Shown here: positions 12,001-21,325 of the stretch, in pieces
Position numbering within the stretch: the stretch's first letter is position 1
Layout of the letters: each line of letters opens with the position of its first letter
Assembly: GCA_004335835.1 (NCBI GenBank)
Contig: RWJK01001754.1
Location: 1-50,761, forward strand
Direction of reading: 5' to 3'
Length of the DNA stretch: 50,761 bases
DNA from: Scenedesmus sp. ARA3
Lineage: Eukaryota > Chlorophyta > Chlorophyceae > Sphaeropleales > Scenedesmaceae
Made by a program: the position numbers and the translations under genes
The notes under the pieces: generated by a model
Databases searched by the model: none
What the model saw: the letters and a program-made list of their open reading frames with translations, nothing else
What the model was told of the DNA's origin: nothing

Positions 12001-15000
12001 AGATCCTCAAGCTGCAGACAACATATCCAGCTGCCATTGCAACGTGCAAAACATTCACGACACAGCAGCAGCTGCACAGCACTGGAACTAGGAACATTAA
12101 ACAGCACAGATGCATCCGCACACACCTGCAAGCCAGCCACGCGTGCATCAGCAGCTGCAGCCTCAGCGCCGCCTTGCTCAGCAGCGCCGCGCACAGCATC
12201 CAACGCAGCAGCTGCCTCAGCGCGTGCTGCCTCCGCGCGCTCAGCCTCTGCTGCTGCCCTGTCCCTGGCAGCAGCTGCTGTTGCCGCATCTGCCAGGGCA
12301 TGCTGCAGCTCAGCAGCCAGCCTGTCCCTTTCGCCAGTGAGTTCATCCACAAGCCGCTGCAGCTGTGCTACTGCTGAGCTGCTGCTGTTGGCTGCCGCGC
12401 TGTGGGAGGCCATTGCCATGCGCAGCTTTTGAGCCTGTTGACAGGTAGCAGCAGCAGCAGCAGCAGCAGGGAAGGCAGTGCACTTTTGAATGCATTGAGA
12501 ACATGGTATGGTGCCACCACTGGGTGTCAGGTGCGACAGTGACTGTTGATGACGTTGGTGTGGTTTCATTGTTGCTGCGCAGGAAGGCAGTTGCATTGCA
12601 TACACCCAGCCTGCATGCTGCTCAGCTTGATCTGCAGCCACTCACCTCCTGCTCTGCTGCCTCAAGCTTTGCCTTGTAGGGCCCCAGCTGAGCAGCAGCC
12701 TCTTCCAGCTGGCCCTGCAAGCCCTCAGCGCTGCCCAGCTGTGATGCGCGGGCCAGCAGCAGCTGCCGTGCTGCTGACAGCTGCTGCGCTGCATCTGCTG
12801 CGGCCCCTTGCGCTGTGCTTAGCTCAGCCTCCAAACGGCCCACTGAGTTGCCCAGTGACAGCTTGTCGGCCTGCAGCAAGCAGCAAAGGCATGCGCAGCC
12901 ACATGAGCACATACAGCATGCTGGAGCCCTGACAGACGGTGTACAACTGTTGCAGCAAGTAAACACATCAGCAGGGCAGCAGTGCAAGCGGTGAAACTAG
13001 ACATGTTGATGTACGCCTAGGAACCACAGCAGCTCTTTAGCCTTACCTGCAGCTGGTCCACCTGCCTGCTGAGCTCCGCCCTGTCCTCCTGCGCATGCGC
13101 AAGCTGCTGCCGCAGCATCGCAGCAGCTACAGCTGCCGTCGCACTGTCGCTGCCTGCTTCATCTGCTGCAGCAGTTGCTGCGCTGCGCTGCTGGTGTGCT
13201 TCACGCAGCGCCTGGCTGGCTGCCTCAGCAGTGGCATCAGCAGCAGCCCGGGAGCTCTCCAGGCGGCGCACCTGCAGGACGCATCAGCAGGGAGAAAGCC
13301 GCACTCAATATTTTGGCACAGCTGCTACTGCAAACAGTTTGCGCAACATCAGCAGCATATGAACAGCACGATCTGGCAGGGCAGCTGTTGCAGGGTGGAG
13401 CGTGGTGAACACCACCGCATCTCTGTGAGCGTGGTGAACACCACCGCATTTCTGTGAGCGTGGTGAACACCACCGCATCTCTGTGAGCGTGGTGAACACC
13501 ACCGCATCTCTGTGAGCGTGGTGAACACCACCGCNNNNNNNNNNNNNNNNNNNNNNNNNNNNNNNNNNNNNNNNNNNNNNNNNNNNNNNNNNNNNNNNNN
13601 NNNNNNNNNNNNNNNNNNNNNNNNNNNNNNNNNNNNNNNNNNNNNNNNNNNNNNNNNNNNNNNNNNNNNNNNNNNNNNNNNNNNNNNNNNNNNNNNNNNN
13701 NNNNNNNNNNNNNNNNNNNNNNNNNNNNNNNNNNNNNNNNNNNNNNNNNNNNNNNNNNNNNNNNNNNTCTCTGTGAGCGTGGTGAACACCACCGCATCTC
13801 TGTGAGCGTGGTGAACACCACCGCATCTCTCCACGCCGCTGTGCGGCCCCTGCCGCCTAATACAACCCCAGGCAACCAGCCCACCTCTGCTTGCAGTTCA
13901 GCCACGCGCGACTCCAGGGCAGCGGCAGCAGCCTCTCTGGTGCCTGCAGCTGCCCGAAGTGCTTCCAGCTGCCGCTGCGTATCTGCCAGCTGCAGCGCTG
14001 CCTCATCTCTTGCCCTGGCTAGGGATTCCATTGCAGCAGCCTGCGCGTCAACCTGCTGCTGCAGCTGCGTAGTGCGAGCTGCCAGGTTCTGGCTGCCGTG
14101 CACTTCGCCAGCTGCTGCGTTGGCAGCTGCAGTGGCCTGCCATTGAGCGGCTGCTTCCTGCAAGCCATTCGCAGCAGACGACAGCTCAGTAACAAATTCT
14201 ATGCACCAATCAATTGGCATTAGCAGGTGCGCTGCATAATAGCTGCTTGTGATAGCACCCTGCTTTGCTTTTCATCCTGCACATCCCTTGCCAACACATC
14301 ACTCATACAGCAAACTGTTCCCAGTCAGACCTCATATTGCTTGCTGCACCCGGGCCGCCCCCTACATGCATCACCCACTTACCCTGCTGCTGGCTGCGTC
14401 CACGCGCGCATGCGCCTCGTCCAGCAGGAACTGCAGCTGCTCGGCAGTGGCCCGCTGCACCGCCTCGCGCTGCTGTGCAGCATCCCGCGCTGCTGCTGCC
14501 GACTGCAGCTCGATGCCCAGCCTCTCCTGCTGTGCCTTTGCCTCTGCCAGCTGGCTCTTCAGCTCTGACACCTGCAGCACGCAGGCGGATCGCACAGCAG
14601 CGCAGCAGTCACGTTGTGTACCTTTCCCTGGGCGGTTTCAACAATGACCAGATGTTTCAAACTGGGCTATGCTGCATCAGTCGCAGGCCAGTTTTGAACA
14701 AATCTGCGACACTGGGCAATGATTGGAAAGAAGCCGCCGAAGCTCACCGTTGTCAGTGCGGTCTCCACCTCGCTGGCAGCTGCTGCACCTGCGCGCGCCT
14801 GGCGCCCCTCAAGCTTGCGCAGCTGCTCCTGCAAGCCACAACACATCAGGACCACCCAGTCAGCGCTCGCAGGCCTAGCAATATCAGCTGTGCCAGCTGC
14901 TCAGCCTACATGCACGACATCATTGCCTGCAAAAGAAGCAATGCAAGTGCCACATCAGCACAGTAGCAACTAGCTGTGGTACCAGAACCGCACCTGCAGA

Positions 15001-17255
15001 GTGGCCAGGTCCCGTGCGGTTGCTGCGTTGTGCCTCAGCGCAGCAGCCAGCTTCTCCTCTGCCTCACGCCGTGCCCTGTCAGCAGACGCCAGGCTGCCCT
15101 CCAGGCGCCCCTTGTCTGCTGCTGTCTGCTGCGCCTCACTCAGCTGCTGTGTCAGTGAGTCCACCTGGACACAAGGACGGACAAGGCACACGCATGCATG
15201 TTTTACAGGGTGAAGCAATACCATAGGGGTGGCAACGAGCTATGCGCACAATGCGTCTGCCCGAAGGACACTTGAGATATGCCGGATGCAGGCTGCGTCT
15301 GGTTGCATGCAAGCAGTTGCAGCACAGCAGCACCAAGGCGCTGTACTATTGCATGGTGTTGCATGGTATGGTGCCAACATCCGTGGTGGCCCATGCTGCC
15401 GGGCGCGCACCTGCTTGTTGAGGCTGAGGATGATGTCGTCTGACGCAGCAGCCAGCTGGTCGCGCGCCAGCCTGTCCACGTCAGGCCTGGCACCCAGCAG
15501 CCCAGCCAGCCTGCTGGCCTCACCCTCACGGCTGGCCACCTGCTGCTGCGCTGCTGCCAGCTGCGCCTGCATCTGCTCAAGCTGCGCAGAGCGGGCGGCC
15601 AGCTGGGACTGCAGCGCAGCGATGCGCGCGTCATTGGCCTGCTGCAGGCTGACCATTGAGGCAGGCAAGGGCTGCGGGGCAGCACCTGGGCCGCCTGCAG
15701 CATTGGAAGCGCCGCAGAAAAGCAGTGCAGGAGCATGATGCTTGACTCCAAATTGTGCTGAGCTGCAGTGTGTGTACGCCAACCTGCGTGATGGTGCGTC
15801 TTCTGATGCAGTGGTACCTGCCGCTACCTGTGTTTCTGTGGGCCATACAGCTGCCGCTGACATCACAATCACCGGCACAGGAACCAGAAAGGGCATGAAT
15901 GCCGCTGCCAAGTGTACAACAAACTGCTGCTTCAGCTACTGTTAGAGGTGCTGCTGCCGCTGTGAGGCGCTTGCTTACTCAATGGCTTGCTGAGCGCAAT
16001 CTTGAATGCCTCATCAATCGGCTCAAAGTTGCCTGCAGGAGCAGCAAACAGCAACAGCACGACAAAGCAGACAGTGTGTATGCCAGGCAGGAAACAACAG
16101 CATAATAACCATTCCAGCGAAGTACCCATAGGCTGCTTCAAGTGCACGTACTGCCTCATTCAAGTGCCATGGATGATGCCGCTGCTGCTGCTGCTGCTTA
16201 CTGAGATACGGCTGCACACTGCTTGCTCCAGCACAGCATACGAATCCCTCCTACACAGGCTGAAAAGCTCACCTGACTTGCTGCGCTTCTCTCCTAGGCG
16301 CAGCAGCTCCGCCACGCGCTTGCGCAGGCCCTGGTTGTGACGCTCCAGCCCATCATACCGCGCCACAGCCTGCTGCTTCCAGTAGGACAGCTCAGCAACC
16401 TGGGCAGAACAAACACGCACATGTGTACGATGCGTGGGACACGCGCTGGCTACAACAGCATGTACAGCCTCTTCATGAGCGTTTGACCTCGCCGCAGCAG
16501 CAAGCGCTAGCAACACCACGGGTTGCTGCTGCTGCTGCAAATGGGCGGCACGCGTGCTACTTTGCGCCAGATAATAGCTGTTCTGTCACCTGCAGGCCAA
16601 GAGCTGCTGGTGCATTTTTGTCCCCGTACTGAGACGCTGCTGCTACTGCTGCTGACGATACAGAAGTTGACGAGCCAACATGATTGGTAGCCTTGGCAAA
16701 CGCACCTGGTCCTCCAGGCGCTTTGTGCGTGTGTAGCTCTCCCGCTGCAGAGCCTCATAGCGTTCACCCTCACGAATCAGCTGCTCATGCAGCTGGCTGT
16801 TCTCCTTGTTGAGGCGGCCAGCATCCTGGCGCACCACCTCAAGCTGTGCAGCAGCCAACAGGCACAGCACATGCAGAGGTGCTCAGGATGAACAGGTGGG
16901 GCTGATGCAGTTTTTACAGATGTGTTTACACATGATACAGCTGAATCAGACAGTACAGTACATGGCACCTGGACAAGGTATGTCTAGCTTGCTTTGCTTG
17001 AAGAGCAATTGCATCTAATGGTGCTATCACAGTCTGCACAGTGCCACTGCTGCTGCTGCGCACCTTGGTGTTGAACGTGGCTATCTCCTGAGCATACTTG
17101 CCGGCCTGCTGCTTCACACTCCGATATGTATCTGTCGTCCTGATCAAGTCATTTACTATGTGCGAAACGAGGGGTGCGCTAGTTGAGTCCAGAGCCTCTG
17201 TGTAGTTCAAGGCTTCCAGCTTCCGCCGCAACAGCACCAAAGCCCGTTCGTCCAT
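6393..17255 (-). CDS. BLD10: Basal body cartwheel protein BLD10/CEP135
   Basis: Twenty-six exons join in a single open frame of 1,517 aa: 17255-17064, 16843-16706, 16399-16273, 16032-15979, 15694-15411, 15164-14994, 14828-14748, 14571-14383, 14184-13885, 13271-13047, 12870-12646, 12434-12126, 11940-11737, 11522-11358, 11109-10993, 10824-10700, 10444-10246, 10059-10012, 9813-9622, 9402-9265, 8974-8873, 8643-8495, 7978-7852, 7482-7215, 7065-6713, 6464-6393. The N-terminus (LRRKLEALNYTEALD, then PLVSHIVNDLIRTT) matches the conserved CEP135/Bld10 start. LNKENSQLHEQLI and AELSYWKQQAVARY (exons 2-3) and EPIDEAFKIAL (exon 4) are further family signatures. The rest, from residue about 171, is almost continuous coiled coil, broken by a Ser/Gly-rich region in exons 24-25. 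In this family the protein builds cartwheel spoke tips in centriole and basal-body assembly. The length is close to the roughly 1,640 aa I recall for Chlamydomonas Bld10p. Exon 18 is a 16-codon near-copy of the end of exon 17 with a weak acceptor; skipping it preserves the frame. The acceptor of exon 9 is also weak. Confidence 0.9.
7068..7100 (+). repeat. (GCA)11 array at the exon 25 acceptor of BLD10
   Basis: Eleven GCA units. On the sense strand they read as a CTG array that ends in the CAG of the 3' splice site at 7065/7066. Confidence 0.9.
7520..7712 (+). repeat. Degenerate 35-46 bp tandem repeat in BLD10 intron 23
   Basis: Five or six diverged units share a core CTCGCTTGCAGGAAAGC, usually preceded by TTGATGAT. 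They fill most of the intron between exons 23 and 24. Units differ by substitutions and small length changes. Confidence 0.7.
7951..8282 (+). repeat. Fourfold copy of the exon 23 start of BLD10
   Basis: The segment CAGCCCCTCCAGCTCAGCC plus flanks occurs at 7955-7985 (the edge of the exon used), 8043-8077, 8163-8193 and 8247-8278. On the sense strand each is an acceptor followed by the codons VAELEGLL. AG is intact in the copies near 8077 and 8278 and lost in the copy near 8193. None of the three extra copies has a downstream donor that would make an exon. Confidence 0.8.
8316..8378 (+). repeat. 14-bp tandem repeat, four units
   Basis: GCATGCAGTGTGTT is repeated four times with a partial fifth, in BLD10 intron 22. 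Confidence 0.9.
8978..9013 (+). repeat. (CAG)12 array at the exon 21 acceptor of BLD10
   Basis: Twelve CAG units; on the sense strand a CTG array running into the 3' splice site at 8974. Shorter runs of the same orientation lie at 9118-9142, 9823-9844 (exon 19 acceptor) and 12448-12469 (near the exon 12 acceptor). Confidence 0.9.
10012..10320 (+). repeat. Duplicated exon end: BLD10 exons 17 and 18
   Basis: The stretch coding LGALGE(D/H)MQALVRENQ plus its donor GTGGGTGGG is present at 10246-10300 (end of exon 17) and again at 10012-10066 (exon 18). The protein repeat would be 16 residues, which extends a coiled coil without breaking the frame. Confidence 0.85.
13396..13830 (+). repeat. 29-bp minisatellite in BLD10 intron 9
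   Basis: The unit GTGAGCGTGGTGAACACCAC + CGCATCTCT is repeated head to tail. Visible units start at 13425, 13454, 13483 and 13512 on the left and at 13773 and 13802 on the right of a block of N. Each unit contains the inverted repeat GTGGTG-AA-CACCAC. The unit length is not a multiple of three, so open frames through it are not evidence of coding. Confidence 0.95.
13535..13767. other. Block of 233 N
   Basis: Unknown bases inside the 29-bp minisatellite. The length equals 8 x 29 + 1, exactly what keeps the flanking units in register. Confidence 0.99.
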
Positions 17256-18023
17256 GGTATATTTGTTCTTTGCAAACTTACTCTACGTCATCTGCGGGCT
17301 TTTGTGTGGCCAGCAGCTGGCATCATGCCCTCCCGCTCTCTGCATAACAACGATGTTGCCAGGCCTGCAGGCGAAGCACATATTGCAGCACCATACATTG
17401 CTGTACCGATATGAATTGATTGATGTCAGGTGCAAGTGTGACCTTGAGTTTGAACAACACACTTTGTTACATCAGTAAGGACCGCAAACAATGCTTGATT
17501 CGGCATGCGAAGGCCGCTTTCAATTTAAAAAGGGTTCCAGACCGATGCCTCTCTCCGTGCAGTGGCTCAGCTGGGCTGCCCATACTGCAAGCCCTAGCAC
17601 AGCACAGGGCAGTGCTTGAGGGCACTGTGCACTGTAGCTGCTGATGACCGGCAGCACGTGCATAATCAGCATTCATGTACGAAGCAACTGGTTGATGCAT
17701 GAGGTGTGAAACTTTCGCAGCTTCACTCGCAGATCCAGGCCACATGGCAATGGTGGAGAGCCTCTTGCGGTAATCATGAAGCCTTCATCACACTTGCAGC
17801 AAGCGTGAGCACAGCAGCTGCAGCACATCTGAGGAAACACAGCACTGCGCTGCACGTGATTGCAGCCCAGCAATCGGTTAGCAATCCAATCATGCAGATG
17901 CCAAAGTGGAAGACAAGAGCTGTGCACAGTCAGTGAGCTTTGTGGATCTCGCTGCTTACAGCAGCAGCCTGCTGGAGTAGTGTACAGTTGCCAAGCATCC
18001 GGACGGCCATCGACTCCTCTGCG
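17256..18023. promoter_or_regulatory. Spacer upstream of BLD10, downstream of enoyl-CoA hydratase
   Basis: About 770 bp with no supported gene. It must contain the 5' region of BLD10, whose ATG is at 17255, and the 3' end of the hydratase transcript. No clear TATA element was identified. Confidence 0.4.
17954..17958 (-). terminator. Possible TGTAA polyadenylation signal
   Basis: TGTAA on the minus strand, about 66 bp past the stop of the enoyl-CoA hydratase gene. TGTAA is the usual polyadenylation signal of chlorophycean algae. The pentamer is short and could occur by chance. Confidence 0.4.
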
Positions 18024-18400
18024 TCAGATGAGTTGCTTGTCCTTGGTGAACACTGGCTGACGCTTTCCAAGGAATGCCCCCATGCCTTCCCGCTGGTCTG
18101 CAGTGCCGAAGCAGCTGTAGAAGAGGCGCCTGCACGCAGCAGGCCATGCAGCACAGTAGCTTTCATGTCAATGACAGTGTTCAGCTTGAGAAGTAGCAGC
18201 AGCAACAACACAGCTCGGTTCACAGAGGACACAGCATGCTTGTCAGCAGATTGCCGTACAGAATATGTATGCCAGACTGGTCACGCTGCAGGTGGCTCTG
18301 CCTGCGCGCACCTCTCCTCCAGCAGCGCCGCATCCAGCGGCATGTTGTCTGCTGCATGGGACGCCTGAAGCAGCCTGGCCACCGCACCTGGAGAGAAACT

Positions 18401-18437
<37 letters not shown>

Positions 18438-21005
18438 CGCAGTTATCCTGCAAGCTTCCAACAGCAATGAAAGACGACATCTGCTGCCTTGAGCCACACT
18501 CGAGCACAAAACCAGCAGTAGCCACACTGTGGCTGAGCAGCTCCCAGCCGCATCGACAGCAGTGAGGCAACAACACTGTCCTGCCGGCTTCATGCACAGT
18601 GCATGCACAGTGCACAGTGCACAGTGTCCTGCAGCAGCTCAAAGGCAGCCTCTGCAGCAGCACCAGGGCCCCCCAGTTGCACCCACCTGGCCAGCTTGTC
18701 TGCTATCGCCTGCGCCTCAGGCAGCAGCTGCTCCGGCTGCACCAGCCTGCTGACCAGGCCCCAGGACAGCGCCTCCTCAGCAGAAATCCTGCACAGCAAC
18801 ACAGCAATGCACCACCACATGCTGAGCGGGGCTCAAGCCGCTGTGTTGCTACTGCTGCATTCGCCAACGACCGATGTTGACAGTATGCGCTGCTGCAGAC
18901 TTTGCGCTCAACAGAGACCCCTGCATGCGCTCTGCACACTCATGTGCTGGGCATGGACTGCGCGCCTGCAACTGTCCACTGCCAGCTGCTGCAGCCAGCC
19001 CCTGGCCGCACCTCCTGGCAGTGACCATGCGACTGCCTGACCATGCCTGCCTCCATATGCATACTCAACCTATCTTTTTGATTCGCAGCAGCAACCCAGT
19101 GTGGACGGTGGCGCAAGCAGTCATCTGCTGGCACACAGCGCTGCCTGCTGCTGCCGCCAAGCCCTGGCTGCACCTCCTGGCAGTGAGCATGCCACTGCCT
19201 GACCACGCATGCCTCCACATGCATACACAAACAATGTATATCCAAAAGCAGCACCACAGCGTGCACGTGGCGCAAGCGCTCAACCACTGTCTGCTGCAGC
19301 CAGGCCCTGGGCGCACCTCCTGGCTGTGAGCATGGCGTCCATTGCGCGTGCCCGCCCCACCAGGCGGGGCAGACGCTGCGTGCCGCCTATGCCGGGGATG
19401 ACCCCTAGGGTGACCTCAGGCTGGCAGGCAGGGGCAGAAGTGTGGACACAGGCATGACAGCGTGTCAAGTGAGCGTAAAGAGGTGGTGTGTGCGCTAGAG
19501 TGATGAAGAGGAGAGGGCGTTGGCACTGAGAGGAGTTGCTCTACCATGCCGTGCTGGCAGGGTGCATGCAGGAGCTGGACTGCATATGCTGGAGTGTCGA
19601 TTAATGCAACGATCGAAACAAGGCCAAGGCACTTCACCACTGGCTTTTGCACATGCTGCTCCTGCATGCAATCAAGCAGTATCACTGCACTCTCACGGCT
19701 GTACTCCAAAGGAGACTAAGCATCGGGCCTGCACTGCTGGCATGGCGTCATCATCCAGTAGCCTGCCCGCCCACCAAGCCAAACGAGGCTGCTGTTGATG
19801 CAATGATGACGTCACACAGCATGGCCAGCTCAGCGCCACCCCCTAGCGCGATGCCGTTCACAGCAGCAATCAGCGGCGTCCAGCACTTGCGCCCCGTGCT
19901 CAGCTCCTGCCAGCGCGCAAACAGCTGCTGCTGCTCAGCCTGCGAGCAGCAGGAAAATCAAGCAGCCAGGCTGAGGTGGGTTGTTACTTCCAAGCTGCCT
20001 GATACAATTGCAGTTGCACGAGCATATTACGCAGACCGCACGAGCGACATGCAAACCCGCTTGTAGGTGCATTTGCTGATGTCTTGCAAGAGAACACAGC
20101 TGAGCTCCTGCTACCCGCTGCTGCGCATCAACTCCTTGTTACTCGCGCCCATCCGCCATTCAACTCGCACGTGCACAGCAGTGCTACACGTACAAGCGCG
20201 CCAACTGCTCGTCCTGCTGCTGCTGCCGCCGCCGCTGCTGCTGCGCCGCGCACCTGTGCCTGGTCCAGCCCCGCCATCTCTCGAATGTCTGCGCCTGCTG
20301 CGAAGGCCTTGCCCCTGCCTGTGATGATGATGGCAAGCACGCTGGGCTCAGCATCCAGCTGCATCACTGTGTCAACCAGCTCGTGCATGACCTGTGCAAC
20401 AGGGGTGTTATGAGGCGGGTGGTAACATGTGTCAGTGCGTGGCACAGCACACGCAGATGTTGCAGCAGAAATAGACACATCAGGTGCTGAACCTGTGCAA
20501 GGATACTGCAGGACTAGGAATAGCTGGGATGTTGGGTGGTTGCAATGAGTTGATCTCATCCAATAGCACGTGCTGCAAATGTCACTCGCTTTTACAATAT
20601 GCAATGCCCTTCTGATGCATGAGGTGCCTGGTGGCATGCCCATGCTGCAGCTCATGCAGCTTGTGCAGTGAGGCAAGACTCTCTGCTTGTGCAGGGCAAC
20701 CACCACAGCCTGTCATACGAAATTTAAATTGGCCTGGTTCGGGTGCGATCATGGCAACAAATGAACAGCAGGAGTGGCCTTGCCTGTGTGGACAGTGCGT
20801 TTAGGGCTTTTGGCCTGTTCAGCTCCACCAGAGCAGTTGGCCCCTGCTGCGTGACCTCTATAGCAGCTTCCGGCACTGCTGTTCCGGCTGCTGCTGCTGA
20901 GTAGCTCGCTGCTGCTGCTGCTGCTGCGTGTTGCCATGGCCAGCTGTGCCCGAGGCATGAGCCAAGCCTGAAAGCTGAGCTGGACAGCAGCTGCAAGGAA
21001 CGCAT
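18024..21005 (-). CDS. Mitochondrial enoyl-CoA hydratase (crotonase)
   Basis: Seven phase-consistent exons: 21005-20784, 20391-20254, 19939-19775, 19420-19317, 18788-18664, 18387-18312, 18129-18024; 311 aa. It hydrates trans-2-enoyl-CoA in fatty acid or branched-chain amino acid breakdown. Family signs are [10 protein letters not shown] (about 65-72), the oxyanion segment [25 protein letters not shown] with Glu157, [17 protein letters not shown] with Glu177 (the two catalytic Glu, 20 apart as in rat 144/164), and the ending [20 protein letters not shown]. The start [16 protein letters not shown] resembles a mitochondrial presequence; an ATG six codons upstream (21023) is also in frame. Intron 1 appears to use a GC donor (CAG|GCAAGG). 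The exon 5 donor (CTG|GTGCTG) is the weakest junction. A short divergent spacer separates it from the cyclophilin gene. Confidence 0.88.
18401..18433 (+). repeat. (GCA)n array near the hydratase exon 6 acceptor
   Basis: About ten GCA units; on the sense strand a CTG array a few bases before the 3' splice site at 18387. Confidence 0.9.
18960..19345 (+). repeat. Threefold copy of the hydratase exon 4 end
   Basis: Diverged units of about 145 bp each contain the exon 4 end and donor. On the sense strand the ATG(C/G)TCAC.GCCAGGAG|GTGC core is at 19317 (used), near 19175 and near 19020. All three keep the GT. The shared part also covers intron sequence with CACATGCATAC. Confidence 0.85.
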
Positions 21006-21325
21006 GGTGCAAGGACAATACAAAGCTCGTGATACAATAAAAAGTCACAAAGTTGCTGGTCAAGGATGTGTAGAGAAGACACGGAGCAACAAATGTGTGC
21101 GTTCTTTGAAAATGACGGTACTGCCTGTCCCGCCTGCATAGCTTGGATGGTCAAGAGCCAGTCGCAGATCACGAGACATCTGTCAAACAACAGTGCTCTG
21201 AAGCCTCAACCTGCCATCTTGCTGTGCTTAGCAGACCAGGCTACACCAACGTTTGCATAGCTGACTCTGCTGAGACGTCTGTTCACTCTAATATCATCTG
21301 CAAAAGTCTGGAGACTACTCTCGCA
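21006..21325. promoter_or_regulatory. Divergent promoter spacer, 320 bp
   Basis: The hydratase gene (minus) and the CS-cyclophilin gene (plus) start on either side, so both promoters and 5' UTRs lie here. No specific element is recognised. Their products may both be organellar (mitochondrion and plastid), which makes co-regulation conceivable but unproven. Confidence 0.5.

Noticed and set aside
13237..14220. 327-codon open frame through the minisatellite and N block (minus strand)
   Set aside because: The 29-bp unit is open in several frames by composition, the N run is untranslatable, and the region is intron 9 of BLD10.
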